The notes beneath the pieces are model-generated. The model was not told where the DNA came from. It ran no database searches and saw only the letters and a list, made by a program, of their open reading frames with translations. 64,000 bases of DNA from Cystobasidiopsis lactophilus (taxonomy: Eukaryota > Basidiomycota > Agaricostilbomycetes > Agaricostilbales > Chionosphaeraceae), in contig BCIO01000001.1 of NCBI GenBank assembly GCA_001599975.1, forward strand, positions 496,001 through 560,000, in the 5' to 3' direction. Positions 22,993 through 34,731 of the stretch are shown in pieces (position 1 is the stretch's first letter; each line of letters opens with the position of its first letter). A program made the translations under genes and the position numbers.

Positions 22993-25123
22993 ATGGGAGC
23001 CAGCATTTCAGTCCTCCGCGTGTACAAGGAGCCAGGTCATTCCGGCTACCAGCTGATTCCGTCAGACGGACCCACGGACGAGCCAGCGCACAAGACACAC
23101 TTCGACACCAGCATCAAGCTGAAGGAGCTCAGGAAGGAGCTGGGGATTGCACCTGGTGACCGCTTTGTCAGAATGATTGCCGACCTTCCTAACGCCTTGC
23201 CCGTCACGACCGGAGAAGAGGACAACCTGACGCTCGCGGCTGTCCTCTTCACCACGAAATATCAGAGCCCGAAGCTCTTTGTTCAGACGAATAATTGGCC
23301 TACTCAAGTTCAAAGGGAGACTGCTCTGAAGGAAAGCAAGAAGCCGGATCTGGCTTCGCCCGCAACGGCGTACGAAGAGCCCGATATCCTCCACCTCGAA
23401 GCCCCTAAAGCTATTCAAGCAAGCGTCACGGCCCTGCCTTGGCTGCCTTTGGAGCTCGTAGAGACGATCATCTCTCTCATTCCCGACCCAACCACTACGT
23501 CGTTGTCGGGCAAGGGAAAACGCGTCAAGCAATGTGAGCTGAACAAGGTCTACAGCGCAATGAGAAGGGAAGGCATCAAGCCGAGGGAGGGACAGCTGAC
23601 CGGCCTTGGTTTGCGGCCTGCGCATTCTTCACCGATCGACGAAATCGCCAAGAGTTACAAGGACTCTCCCCAATGTCAGATCTCCCTCCAAGATCTGGCC
23701 TGCCTCATCAGATCCAGTGGCGGAATATACTACACCTTTGAAGTCCCGCGGCCGGATTACTGCCTGTGGTCTACCTTGCAAGGCTTTTTATGCAAATCTG
23801 TAGGCTCAAGCCCCTTTCGCTGCTTCCTGGTCTCATCAAAATCTTACTGACGAATGAATTCTAAAATTCCAGTTGATGCCTGCGATCGAAGCGAGGCTCT
23901 ACCGGTCGGTCGTTGTTCAGGAGCCGGACTTGTACGCCGCTTGGAGGCTGCGTGACACCTTGCACCTTCATCCTCAGCGTGCTGACCTGATACGGCATGT
24001 GCGGATCGATTCCCCCCGCTCGTATTCCCTTGGGGTCGACGTTGTGCTGTCTGGCGCTGTGTTGACCGCCTGGTGCACACAGCTGGAGAGTCTGCACATC
24101 TCCAAAGGAAGCTGGTGGCACTTGGGCAGTGGTTGGATGGCCAGTGTACGTTCTTGTCCCTTGCTTTTCCTAGTCTTTTGTTCTCAAACGCTTTGATTTT
24201 CTATACAGACTCTCACGCTAGGCGGTCTCACAGCTTTGACACTGGACGCTGAGAACAATGATGGAATTGGCCCAGGGAGCGTCTATAGCTTCCTCGTGCG
24301 CGCACCCCAGCTGCGATCCTTGACCCTTCGACGGGCGAAGCTGGACGCCCCGCCAAACGAGCCGTTCTCTCTCCCGCATCTGGAACGCCTCGAGCTCCAC
24401 GAGGGATGCTCACACCTGGCTTCCTCGCCCATTTTCGGCCCGGCCCTGCGGCACTTGGTATTTCGTGACCCTGGCCAGCGGTTGAACCTGGACGAAGTGC
24501 TGCCCTGCGTGGGTGCGACGTTGGAGCGTCTCGACATCTGGAACGAGTCCTTCTCGCCCTCCGAACTGGTCCACCTGGCCCACTGTCAGGCCCTTCGCCA
24601 CCTGGAAGTGCGCGGGGTTCCTTACCGGAGCGCCGCTTCCTAGGCTTCCACGCTCACCCACTTACCTTCGCCTTGCCCCTTGGAAGTCATAGTTTTCAGC
24701 TTCTGCGGCATGTTAGCCTGGGACCCAAGCCACGCCAAGCGCTTCCTCAGCACCCTCGCCGTCCGCCACATCAACTTCTTGGAGCTTCGCCAAGTGGACC
24801 TGCTCAACTCGGCCGACCTGGCACTGAAGGCTGAAAGGCCTTTTGATGGTCGACCCGATATCAAGGTGCGCGTTGGCGTGTCGTCCTGGGCGATGGAGAA
24901 GGACCTGGCGCCCACCCCTCCCCTTCTGCCTGCTTTGCGTACCGCGGCGAAGGAGAAAGCTCAAGAGGTGCAGACTGCGGTCAAGGCTTTCTGCAGCGCC
25001 AATACTGCCCCACTGCTGCCATCGAAGGAGGAGGAGCCATCTCGAGCAGGAGGGCAAGCCTTGGTCCGCGCGCTCTGCTGCGTCTTGATCGCGCTGCTGT
25101 TTGGCCTCTATGGCTCAAATTGA
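22993..25123 (+). pseudogene. P2: family member interrupted by an in-frame stop
   Basis: Homologous to P1, P3 and P4. Exons 22993-23799, 23873-24145 and one from 24209 read MGASISVLRVYKEPGHSGYQ, then the F-box-like LPWLPLELVETIISLIPDP, the marker STLQGFLCKS before intron 1, LMPAIEARLYRSV, and repeat segments (LRSLTLRRAKLDAPP, LRHLVFRD). A TAG at 24641-24643 stops the frame after 504 aa. The same frame then stays open to 25123 and still matches the family (SPCPLEVIVFSF; INFLELRQVDLLNS) and ends in a hydrophobic anchor (LVRALCCVLIALLFGLYG). Without the stop it would be about 664 aa. A single lesion suggests recent inactivation, a truncated soluble form, or a sequencing error. No plausible intron removes the stop. 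Confidence 0.65.
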
Positions 25124-25594
25124 ATTGTCAACTTGTAAGAGACGATTGCAAGCTGATATTTGGGACTCCTTGTTTTTTGCCACCTTCCGCGTCTGAGGCG
25201 GAAGGCAAAGAGCTTGTAATTTCTGCTCAGTGAACTCATAGGACTCGTATGACTGCAAATGATCGCATATTGCATCTCAACTTGCTGCTTCGCACTTGCT
25301 TCGCGCAAGGCAAAGCCATGACGAAGTGCTCAGAGGATCTCTTCCGCATTCGACCGCGGCAGCTGGGTTCGCACTCAACGATCCAGCTTCAGGGTTGGTC
25401 TCCTCATTTGTGTTCGTCCGAGAATCGCATCAAATCCTTATGCAGAGCTCGTGAAATGGCCCGTCCGGCTTTCAGTTGCAACGGCTTCGATTTTGCCTTT
25501 GCCAGGAGCCGTTGCCCGTGTCTTCCGTTGCTCCCTTTTTCGCCTTCTTGTTCTTCTACCACGCAGTTCCTATTGAAGACCACCGAAAATCAAG
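25124..25594. other. Intergenic region between P2 and P3
   Basis: About 470 bp. It holds the conserved leader blocks of P3 near 25447 and 25506. The sequence just after P2 (TTGAATTGTCAACTTGTA) resembles that at the end of P3 (TTGAATTGCCAGCTTGTA), so the 3' flanks were duplicated too. Confidence 0.5.
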
Positions 25595-27924
25595 ATGGCT
25601 GAGCCCATCACCTTGGTTGCTGTTCTCACTGTCCGCGGCCGATCTTCCTACACCATGGCTCGGATGGCGACTCTTTTGGGCGTTGGGTCGGACTCCCTTT
25701 CGAAATTGAGGGAACGCCTCCCCTTCCATCTTTACGCCGACGACCGCTTTCTCCAGGTCGATGCTGCCAGCGGTTCTGCCAGGCTGGTGACGCTGGACCA
25801 AGAAGCGGCTACCTCCATCTCCGCCATCCTCACTTCTTCGCCAACCAAAGTGCCTCAAGTGTTGGTCAAGATTTCAACTTTGGAATTTCAGATTCACGGC
25901 GACTTTGCTTGGGGCGAGGGCCGGAGGTTCGAGCTGGCTTTGCCGGCGACTTCGGCTACAGCCCATCACAAGCTTGGTTTTCTGCCTCCCTCAATCACGA
26001 GGCTCCGCATCGACATAGCCAAGACTACCCACCCATGTGCTCCGCGTCTTCCAACGGAGATCATCGAGAGGATCATCGCTCTCCTTCCGGATCCCCAAAT
26101 TCTCGGATTAGACGATACAAGAGGGGGGCAGAATAAAGCGATCATGGGAAATCTCAGGTCGATAGAAGAAGAGCTGCTTCTGTTGGAGGTCGCTAAGAAA
26201 CAAGCGGGGGCACGGTTGAAGTGGCGAACGAAGCAAGAAGTCGCAGTCGCTTCTAAAGTGGCCAAAGGAGGGCACGAGCTGAACCCCAGGATCTTCTGGC
26301 GTCGAAGTCGTACAAGGCACCGTTTCAGCACAGACCAACTCCAAGCGCCACCGTCGATGCGAACCAAGCAAAACACCCTCGAAGGCCTGCACAAATATCT
26401 GGAATCTCGGCAGCGGTGGACCGGTTTTTACCATGGTTCCTCGCCCAGAATCATGGATGCGTGCCTGTGGATGACCCTGCAAGGCTTTCTGTCGCGACAG
26501 GTGAGTCCATACTTTCACCAGCTGGGACCAGTGCCGCTTATTGACGCGGCATGGGCAGCTCATCGACGCCGTCCTCACTCGGCTATATCGATCTGTCGAT
26601 ATTCGCTTTCCAGCCTTTTATAGCGCCTGGAGGCTGTCGGCCACTCTCGAGTCCTCGACCTGGCTGCCAACTCTCATCAAGCACCTCCGGATCGAGGGCC
26701 GTCAACCATGGCAACCCGACCTTGACTCTGGTGCAGATCTGGCGGCAATGTGTCCCCACCTGAGGAGCTTGCACATCTCTGGGGGTGATCTGTCTAAAAC
26801 ATGGCAGTTTATCAAGGTGCGCCAGTCTCTTTCTGATTGCGACGAGGCACGGGCTGACTGGAAGTTGTCGAAATGTACAGATTGGTGGATTGACCTCCCT
26901 GGAGCTTGAAGGCCAGCGTGACGACGAGCTTGGGGAAAAGACGCTGTACGCTATCCTGGCCAACACACCCAACCTGCAAAAGTTGGCGCTCCGCCATGCT
27001 GAGCTGGATACGCTTCCGGAAAAGGATTTCGCTCTTCCTCACCTCAAATACCTCGAGCTTCACCAAGTTGGCTCGAGAGATTTCCACTTTCAGTTGTCAC
27101 TCTCGCCCATTGTCGCTCCAACAATTCGACACTTGGTGATCAAAGACGGCTTACGCCCATCACAGCTCTCCGATATTCTTGTCAAGCTTGGTCCTCAGCT
27201 CGAGCAACTCGAAATCTGCGATAGCCGCACCTACCCCGATCCTGTCGCTTTCGCCTCCTGCGTGCGATTGCACTTACTGGAGTTCACGTCGTTCGGCCTC
27301 AGTGCAGACCCCCTCGTTTCTGCCAGCAGCATCGTTTTTCGCATCCTGCGCTCTTTCACGCCTGATTCGACCTTAGAAGTGCTGCGATTCACTTTCACCG
27401 CCCCCAAGCCCGAGCCAATTCCGTCATACCCCTGGACGCTCCCCCAGCCCGAGCAAGATGTTCATCCCTGCCATCAATTCATCAAGGAGCTCGGCATTCA
27501 GCTTCGTTCGCACACCTGTTTGCCACAGCTTCGGCGGGTCGACCTGCTGTCTTGCAACGCGCCGGAGCTGAAATCGCGCCTGCCCTTCCCTTTTCGCCAC
27601 ACGGTCGCCATGTTCGTCGGCGTCACTGAGGAGGTAGTCAGAAAAAGTGATGACGAGTGGCTCAACTTCTTCTGTCCGCGTAGCACTCCGCTGGAGGGAT
27701 GGCGACCTGAATTCGGGGAGCGGTGTCTGGGCCTGGTCATCGCTTTCGGCCTTTTGTGCTTCGTGTTCTTTGCGTCGCGTATAAGCGGGTCATCGCTTTG
27801 GGCTTTTGCTGCCTTGTGCTTCGTGTTCTTTGGTTCTTGTATGATGAAGAGACTCTCAATAGGGGCTCATTGTCCACTTGAGCGACCGTTCATATTGAAT
27901 TGCCAGCTTGTACAAGATACTTGA
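25595..27924 (+). CDS. P3: F-box/repeat protein with hydrophobic tail
   Basis: Exons 25595-26500, 26559-26816 and 26881-27924 give 735 aa with the same intron positions as P1. The N-terminal domain begins MAEPITLVAVLTVRGRSSYT and includes LSKLRERLPFHLYADDRFLQ. The F-box-like segment is APRLPTEIIERIIALLPDPQ. The marker MTLQGFLSRQ precedes intron 1. Leu-rich segments follow (NLQKLALRHAELDTLP, LKYLELHQV), then PFPFRHTVAMFVGVTEEVV. The C-terminus has two hydrophobic stretches (LVIAFGLLCFVFFAS and LWAFAALCFVFFGS) created by a local duplication. The coding end runs about 35 residues further than in P1 and P2, into sequence that is 3' flank in P2. It probably sits in a membrane with its bulk in the cytosol. 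Confidence 0.75.
27735..27831 (+). repeat. Local tandem duplication in the P3 C-terminus
   Basis: Two copies of GGTCATCGCTTT (27735 and 27788) and of TTGTGCTTCGTGTTCTTT follow each other, 53-60 nt apart. The indel between them lets both copies encode an LCFVFF hydrophobic core. Confidence 0.6.
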
Positions 27925-28001
27925 GGCCTGCGAATTGCGGCTGCATTGCCACTTGTTGTTTTTGCCACCCTCGGAACTCAACTTCTTGCCGCTCGCGCAC
28001 C

Positions 28002-29160
28002 ATGAAGTCTTCGGTGGTCCTTGCTGGTTTGTCGCTGGCTCTGGCAGGTTCGTTCGCGCGGCTGCATCCATAACATTACAGGCTCTAATAGGACCGCGAG
28101 CAACAGCCCAGGGCTCGCTGTTCTCGTCGAAGCCGGACCTGGAAGTCAGAGCCTCGTTTGGCGAATCCAACCCTTTTGCCCAGGTGCGCGCCTTGTCCCT
28201 GCCCTCCAGCACCCGTTCCCAGTGCTGAATGCAGCGAATACACGCACAGATCGTGAACGGCAAGGCGAACACGCTGCACGTCAAGCTGCAAAACCACTCG
28301 AAAAAGCCGGTCACCGTTAAGCAGGTCTCCGGCTGGTTCTCCGAGCTGGTCAAGGGCAAGGAGAAGGCCCTGCGCAATGTGTGTTGCTGTGCCCTGTCAT
28401 GGAGCCATTGGGGCTGGATTTGACGCGAAATGCGCAGGCAACGACGGCCAAATTCAACCTGCCCATCCCGCCCGCCGAGACCGCTGCGTTCGTCCTTGCC
28501 TCTGCTCTTTATATCGGTTGGTATGAGCTCATGGGCAGATGATGAACAGGCTCACGTACCAGTTCCACTCCGAGTTCAAGCCGCGGGAATTGCTGTTGAC
28601 CACCTTTGTCGATTACGTCGATGCCGTTCGTCCTCCCTCTGCCTCATCGCTGCCTTGGGATTTGTTTTGAATTCGGAGACGCTACAGGATAACGTGGAGT
28701 TTAGGGAGACGGCTTACGAAGGCCAAGTGACCGTCGTCGAGCCCAAGGGGTCCTGGTTTGACCCTGCTTTGTGCGTTCTGCCTTTTGCCGTCGACCGATG
28801 TAGGATCTTCTTGACGGCGCCACGCACAGGTTGTTCGCCTACATCCTCACCAGCACCCTGGTCGGCGGCATCTCCTACCTGGTGTACACCGTCTACCTCG
28901 CGCCCGGCAAGAAGGGCCGAGTGGCCATCCTCGGCAAATCCAAGCCTTCCTCCAACCCCACCTCCTCCCTGAGCCCCTCAAGCGCTACAGCTATGGAGGA
29001 CAAGGGAGACTGGATCCCGGCGCACCATTCCACGGCCGCAACGCCCAGGAGGAGCGGAAGGAAGAGCGCCGGAGGGAATGTGACCAGTGGGGACGAGTCT
29101 GGAACTGGCACCGACGCTTCCACCTCGGGCAGGAGGAGGTCATCTAGGAAGCTCAAGTGA
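28002..29160 (+). CDS. Translocon-associated protein alpha subunit (SSR1/IRC22-like)
   Basis: ER membrane protein associated with the Sec61 translocon. Signal peptide MKSSVVLAGLSLALA (the first splice junction is uncertain), then the lumenal domain: LFSSKPDLEVRASFGESNPF, IVNGKANTLHVKLQNHSKKP, QVSGWFSELVKGKEKALRN, FNLPIPPAE, LTYQFHSEFKPRELLLTTFV and FRETAYEGQVTVVEPKGSWF. One transmembrane segment (FAYILTSTLVGGISYLVYTVYL) and a basic, Ser-rich cytosolic tail follow. Order and motifs match the TRAP-alpha family. Introns at 28184-28249, 28488-28549 (GTTCGTC...GATGAACAG) and 28771-28829 (GTGCGT...ACGCACAG) have complementary ends. ALG10 starts 91 bp downstream on the same strand; both products act at the ER membrane. 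Confidence 0.9.
28488..28549 (+). repeat. Complementary-ended intron in TRAP-alpha
   Basis: The intron begins GTTCGTC and ends GATGAAC-AG. All seven terminal bases pair, one through G-U. Splicing restores LTYQFHSEF in frame, so its limits are well supported. Confidence 0.75.
28771..28829 (+). repeat. Complementary-ended intron in TRAP-alpha
   Basis: The intron begins GTGCGT and ends ACGCAC-AG, a perfect six-base match. Compared with GTTCGT/ACGAAC copies, position 3 and its partner both differ, so pairing is kept by a double change. Confidence 0.8.
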
Positions 29161-29251
29161 TTGGCACCTTCACACACTCACAAAACCTCAAGTGTCAGGC
29201 GGGAGACACCACGAAAAGCCAGAAAGTCGCGCGCGCAAAGTTGCGCTTGAA

Positions 29252-30972
29252 ATGCATCGTCCAAATGTCATGATCCTCTACCTCCTCTGGGTCCTAGCGA
29301 CTCTTCTCGTAGCTCTCAAAGTGAACGAGCTGGTCCCAGAGCCGTACTTGGACGAGGTCTTCCACCTTCCCCAAACCCAAGCTTATTGCTCCCTCCGCTT
29401 CACCGAGTGGGACCCAAAGCTCACCACGCCGCCTGGGTCTTACCTCTTGTTCTTGCCCTTCCACTTCCTCGCTCGCGTGCCATGTACCGTCCCTTACATC
29501 CGCGCCGTCAACCTCGCTTTGGTTCTGGCGCTGCCTTGGCTGCTCAATGATTTGTTCAGCCTGGCTCAGCCTGGGATGACCAAATGGAGAAGCGTGCAAG
29601 CTGTGGGAGTGGCCAGCTTGCCCGTGCTGTACTTCTTCGCGTTCCTGTTCTACACGGACGTCGCCAGCTTGGCGGTGGTGCTCGCTTGTCTGGATGCGGC
29701 TTGGCGCCGACAATACTGGCTGTCATCGCTTGTAAGCTTGCTTTCAACGACAGTCGGAGGGAAACTGAAGATAGAAAGGAGGAATGCAGCTAGGGATGGC
29801 CTCTTTGGCGTTCAGGCAGACCAACATCTTATGGGTCGGATACATCGCCGCCGACTCACTCATTCGGGAGCTGGAGCGCAAAGGACTGCATAATCCATCG
29901 CTTTCAGGTGGCACGCTGGGTGAGTGTGGCCTTTACTCGCGATGTCGATCCAGATCTTCAGCGACGGTGTTTCACAGGGACATTAGGGACGGCTTGCTTG
30001 GCTTTACTCAGCTCTGCTTTCACCAACTGGAGAGTGACTTTAAAGCTGGCTGCGGTGTACGCGCCGCCTGTGTTGGCTTTCGGGGCGTTTGTCGTGTGGA
30101 ACGAAGGGATCGTGCTAGGTGCTGTTCTTTCGCTACCTTAGCCAATGGTCGGTGACGCAGCATACTCACAATCACTTGAAATCGTGCAGGAGACAAGACC
30201 AACCACCAGCCTACCTTACACCTTCCTCAACTGCTGTACTTGATCGCTTTCATTGGCTTCTTCGCCTGGCCTTTAATCTTGTCCCCGGCACTGGTGGCGG
30301 GGGCTTTCAAGGCGAGGTTTGGGTCCTTAAAGTGAGTCGTGCCTTTACACTAGGCCCAGCCTTTCGTAGAAAATTGACAGTCGCACAGACGATTCTTATC
30401 CACCCTCGCCATTTGTGGCTTGCTTTGTCTGGCCGTGAAGTATTATACGTGAGCTCCATCCAATTCAATTTGACCGCAAGATCTCAGTGAGGAGGCGGTC
30501 ACAGAATTGAGCACCCTTTCCTGCTGGCCGACAACCGCCACTACGTCTTCTACCTCTGGCGGCGCGTGTACAAGCTGCACGGGAGCGTCCGATACCTCTT
30601 GACCCCTATTTACGTCCTCGCTTTGCAAGTGGTCTATGGCGCACTAGGTTCGTCCTTCCCTTTGGCCCACTCCCGAAAGAGGTCTTGACGCGAGAGGAAC
30701 GAACAGCTCAACCGGACCTTTTAAAACTCCTTCAATTCTTCCTCCTCGCCACCGTCTCAGCTTTCACTTTGATCCCCTCGCCACTAATAGAACCGCGGTA
30801 CTACCTTGTCCCTTACATCCTCCTCCGCCTCCACCTAAAACCCGCCCGGCCAAGAGTTGTGCTGGAATTCGCATGGTATGCGGTGCTCAACGTAGTCACG
30901 ATTGGGGTGTTTCTGTACAAGCCTTACAGATGGGAGCAGGAACCGGGAAAATGGCAGAGGTTCATGTGGTAG
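29252..30972 (+). CDS. ALG10: Dol-P-Glc:Glc2Man9GlcNAc2 alpha-1,2-glucosyltransferase
   Basis: Adds the last glucose to the lipid-linked oligosaccharide for N-glycosylation, in the ER membrane. It starts MHRPNVMILYLLWVLATLL and has the family's hallmark EPYLDEVFHLPQTQAYC with WDPKLTTPPGSY, several hydrophobic spans, AFRQTNILWV, the HPFLLADNRHYVFYLWRRV block (joined across an intron) and the C-terminal LIEPRYYLVPYILLRLH. It has seven exons with introns at 29732-29789, near 29925, 30115, 30330 and 30450, and at 30648-30706. The last one (GTTCGT...ACGAACAG) belongs to the complementary-ended class. The stop at 30972 lies 89 bp from the stop of the convergent F-box gene. Confidence 0.92.
30648..30706 (+). 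repeat. Complementary-ended intron in ALG10
   Basis: Starts GTTCGTCC and ends GGAACGAAC-AG. The six terminal bases pair perfectly. Splicing joins VYGAL to AQPDLLKLLQFF in frame. Confidence 0.75.
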
Positions 30973-31061
30973 CCGGCGTCTAAAGTGGGGCGAAAGCTTC
31001 TAGTCTACAATACGATGATTCTGCTAGAAATTCGAGAAAATGTAGATTACACAGTGTTGGA

Positions 31062-32390
31062 TTAGAGGTTGACCATGGCTCTATCGTCCTCGAAAAGTCC
31101 ATCGTGTGCATCGAAGCGCCTCCTCGTCCACTCTCCGATCGTCTGCCCGCTCTCGGAGGGTTGCGTTCGACCTTCAATCTGAACGGCTTCAATTCTCAGT
31201 CGTTTGAGGGTCTTGGGAAGGGCATCGCACGCCGCCTCCAGCTGAGCTTCGTAGAGCGCCACAGTGGAGAACTCGACCAGGAGGACCAGCTCTGCCAAGA
31301 TGGGTTGCTTGGACATCAGTTCTGTGGGCAGGCCCGCAGAAAGCAGAGGGAGGGTGAGGAGTTGTAGAGAGGTCGAATTGATGCTACTAAAGAGGATTGA
31401 CGGGTCGGCCGACTCTGCCATTGGCCAATCCTCCAGCGACGTCGAAAGGATGCGGAGGTTGGGAGTGCGAGAGATGAGCTCGGCTGCAGTGTGAAGGGTG
31501 AACTTGGAGGCGAAGCACTCGTTGAAAGTGACACTAGTGATGTTGTGAAGTTGGCAAAGCGGGAGGAGGCCATCGACGTGCTGGAAGGACAGGTGCAGGA
31601 GGTTGTGAACGCATAGATGCTCGTTCTGTAAGAGAAATGGAGACCTCCAGAAGGACTTCAAGATACCGAGGAGAGACTGGAGCTCGAGCGATCGCAAATT
31701 TGGAAGTTGGGCGGAGAGGTCTGAGAGGGAAAGGCCAACATCGGCGACCGAGTCTTGCGAGACGGCCAGAACAACTCCTGAGATCTTGTGCTTGATCTCG
31801 AGCCGCTGCAAGATGGCGGCTGCCTCTTGCGCGCGACACCCGCTGAGCGTGAGCTCCAATTCCTGTAGCTGGCCCCAATTCGAGAGAAGCCGATTCAATC
31901 GCTGTGCCACGTTTGAAGCCCCAGGTCGTTTCATCCCAGGTTGCTCCCGCCAGCTTTCGCCGAGCCAGTCACAGTCCAGTCGCAAGTGCCGGGTCACTGA
32001 TGACGCCGCCAGAAACGGCAGGGTGTCCACATCGAAGCTGGCCGAGCGAGTTATAGCTAGATGGCCATAAATGACGCGCTCCAGAATGGGCTTGAGAGCG
32101 CGACAAAGGTGGAGGAGGCCCCAAGTCGCGTGTGGCAAGTTGGTGTTTGGGAGCTCTTCGTCCGCTTCCTCGTCGTAGCTGAAGCGAATGTGCGTGCGCT
32201 CTGGTGGAATAGCATGTCGAATATCTTCGTGGTCTAGCAATGGCCACGGGCGTCCGAAGATGGCGAGCGTGAAAATTGGCTCCAGGAGCTCGGGAGCGAG
32301 CGAAAGAAGGTTCGCAGGCGGCACAGGACAGCTGGCGGCGTCCTCGATTAATATGGCTCAAGTCACTTCAAGAGTACACAAGCTCACCAT
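31062..32390 (-). CDS. F-box-like leucine-rich protein with start-codon-only exon
   Basis: Predicted F-box adaptor: NLLSLAPELLEPIFTLAIFGRP is followed by Leu-rich segments (LLHLCRALKPILERVIYGHL, LRSLELQSLLGIL, LLHLSFQHVDGLLPLCQL, TLKRLRIEAVQI). The frame has no usable internal ATG near its N-terminus. I therefore place the start at ATG 32390, followed at once by an intron (32387-32343, GTGAGC...ATCGAG), then DAASCPVPPANLLSLAPELL, giving about 428 aa. A one-codon first exon is unusual but matches the gene at 45393. The stop is TAA at 31062. It sits tail-to-tail with ALG10 and 131 bp from the P4 stop. It shares no close block with the P family. Confidence 0.6.
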
Positions 32391-32521
32391 TTTTGGCGTT
32401 GGACCATGGACCAGAGGGAGAGAATCCAAGAGGCTCAAAGAGGGTGGCAAAGTTTGAATGGCGCTCCTAAGGGGCGGGCAAGTGGTACAAGGCAACAGTC
32501 GCCCAACGATCAGAATTACAA

Positions 32522-34731
32522 CTATGTACAAGCGCGAAGTAGTACAAGCAGAAACATGAAGCAAACCGTGAGACCGACAAGCCAGCGAGAAACACGGCCA
32601 ACGCCCGGCGCTTCGGCTTTGGCCACAACAACGGCGGCTTTGACCTTGACCCTCTTGGCCTTCTTCTTGGACACCGGCTTGACCATCATCAAGGCGACAT
32701 GGCCCTGAGCGGCTTTTTCCAGCTCGTCAGGGAGTTGATCGATCGGAACGACTTGCACAGGACTGAAGAAGTCCAACCATTGCTGCGTGCACTTGTGGAC
32801 GACCGCTTCGGGAGCACCAATGCGAATCTTCACAGCAGGTCGGAAAGGAAAGGGAATGGGCGTCAGGAGAGTTTCGTCGTCAGCAGACACGAAATCGAGT
32901 TCGCGAAGGTGAGGGAATCGAGCCTCCGACACGGCCCTGATGCCGCATTCTTTGACCAAGTCCTCCCCAGGGTGAAGCTGGTCGCAACATACGACGACGG
33001 CGAATCGAATAGTTTCCAAGGGCGAAGGGAAGGGGAGAGAGTCCAAGATTCGAAGCGCCTCTTCAGGCTCGTCGAGCCAAACCTTGGCATCTAGCCTGCG
33101 AAGCGATCGACAATTTGACAGATTGGCTACTGATCCGTAGCTCAATTCTGAAAGCTCGATGTGCTCGAGCTGGTGACCGATTGACAACAGAATGTCAGCG
33201 AGACCGGACTCGCCGTCAGTGGACAATTCGCGAACGGCCGAACCAAAGATGGGTGACCCAAGAAAGGCGGACCTTTCGGAGCGGGCATTGAAGAGGTGAA
33301 CCGACTGCAGGTGAGCGAGGCGGAAGGGGTCGCCTTGGTGAGGCTCGAACTTGACGTTCTCGACGCTGAGCGTTCGAAGGCAAGGGGTCTTTGCCAACAG
33401 AGCATATACAGTGCTGCTGGGTATAATTGCTCCATACCAGGACTTCAATGTCAGTACCGTCAGGTTTGAGGCCAACAGATTTGCCGCCGACCAAAACTGC
33501 GAAGCACAAAATCAGCTAGAGCGCTAGGAGAACTGGATCTACCAAACGAACCTCGACGAACTCCGAAAAGGCGGATGGGCGTATTGAATGAAGGTCCAAG
33601 TGATGAAGGGAGGGCAGAATTTGAGGCGCTAATTTGCTATCGAGACAGGCCACTGGCATCGTGAAGCACTCAACCTGCAAATGTCGAACCCAGGTGCAAA
33701 GTGTGCTGGAGTCCTTTAAAGTCCTTGAAAAGGCGTATTGGTTCAAGACGGGAGGGTGGAGGAAGTCTAAGGACCGGTAGAGCCGAGCTTGTATGGCCGG
33801 CAGCAACTAAAGTGATCTCATTAGTCGAAGCTGTAGCTGTACAAGGGAGGCGACCTACAGCTCTGCAGAGGAAACCTTCCAGTGTCGTGCACAACCTGGG
33901 ACCCGCTATTTGCCTGGTCGATGGACGACGGCTAAAAGTGCGCCTGTACCGCGCCTCTTCGTTGAGAGCTTTCCGAACAGACAACACAGAGTATCGCTCC
34001 ATCTGGATATTGAAACTTTCTTGGCAAGACTGATAGTAGCGCCACGAATCTTTCTTCTCAGCCATGGTGTTGAGGCGGGCTTGCTTCGCCGCAGCCTTCA
34101 GCCGCTTAAGGTCCGCCTTGATCACCTTCCGCCGTTCCTTGAACCTCATCATGACTTCATCCATCTCTTTCTGCGTCAGTGTCTTGGGCGGTGGAGGTCG
34201 CACAGTAATGACCTTGGGCTGTGGCACGGCGGCGATGATCGCTTCAATGAGCTCGACTGGCAATCGAGGAACCCGGGAGGGGTTCAAGTCTTGTTTCGGG
34301 TTGGATCGCAGGGCTTGAGTCTTCGAACGATAAAAAGGACCGTTCAAAGCTGTCGTTGGAGGGAGCAATTCGAATCTCCTGAAAGACTCCCGCACGAAGC
34401 GGCCTTGGACCTCGAATTTTGGCGGGGCCATTCGCACCACAATCTGATAAGTCTTCAGTTTGTGCTGCTTCTTCCGCCTCTTGCCGTGCTGGCAGGTGAG
34501 GAAGCGAACGGTCACCGTTGCCTCCTCCGAATGATCGACTGCACAGGCTGCAGCAACAGAGCGGGCGGGCCAAAGAAAGCAGTCGTCCGGCTTCAAGTCA
34601 AGAGGAAGCTGGTCACGCAGATCTGCGAGGGTGTGGCCGGCTTGGATTTGGAAGGAGGGCGCAATTCGAGCCAGCTGGAAGCCAGGCCGGCCTGTGACTG
34701 GAACGGCAGCGATCAAGACGAGTCGCGCCAT
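32522..34731 (-). CDS. P4: F-box/repeat protein with C-terminal membrane anchor
   Basis: Closest relative of P1, on the opposite strand. Exons 34731-33859, 33806-33552 and 33496-32522 give 700 aa. The N-terminal domain (MARLVLIAAVPVTGRPGFQL; LADLRDQLPLDLKPDDCFLW; KTYQIVVRMAPPKFEVQGRF) aligns with P1 almost residue for residue. The F-box-like segment is VPRLPVELIEAIIAAVPQPK. The marker TTLEGFLCRA precedes intron 1, and LLPAIQARLYRSLDF starts exon 2. Repeat-like segments include LRTLSVENVKFEPHQ and LRRLDAKVWLDE, then PFPFRPAVKIRIGAPEAVV. A Lys-rich stretch comes just before the final hydrophobic anchor (WLVGLTVCFMFLLVLL). A plus-strand open frame at 33910-35025 is its shadow. Confidence 0.75.

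Noticed and set aside
28626-28687. TRAP-alpha intron starting GTTCGTCC as another complementary-ended copy
   Set aside because: Its 3' end (GCTACAG) does not pair with the donor beyond the first two bases, so it is an ordinary intron with a similar donor.
32322-32324. Apparent start of the F-box gene inside the exon
   Set aside because: The codon is GTG, not ATG. An upstream ATG with an immediate intron gives a better start.
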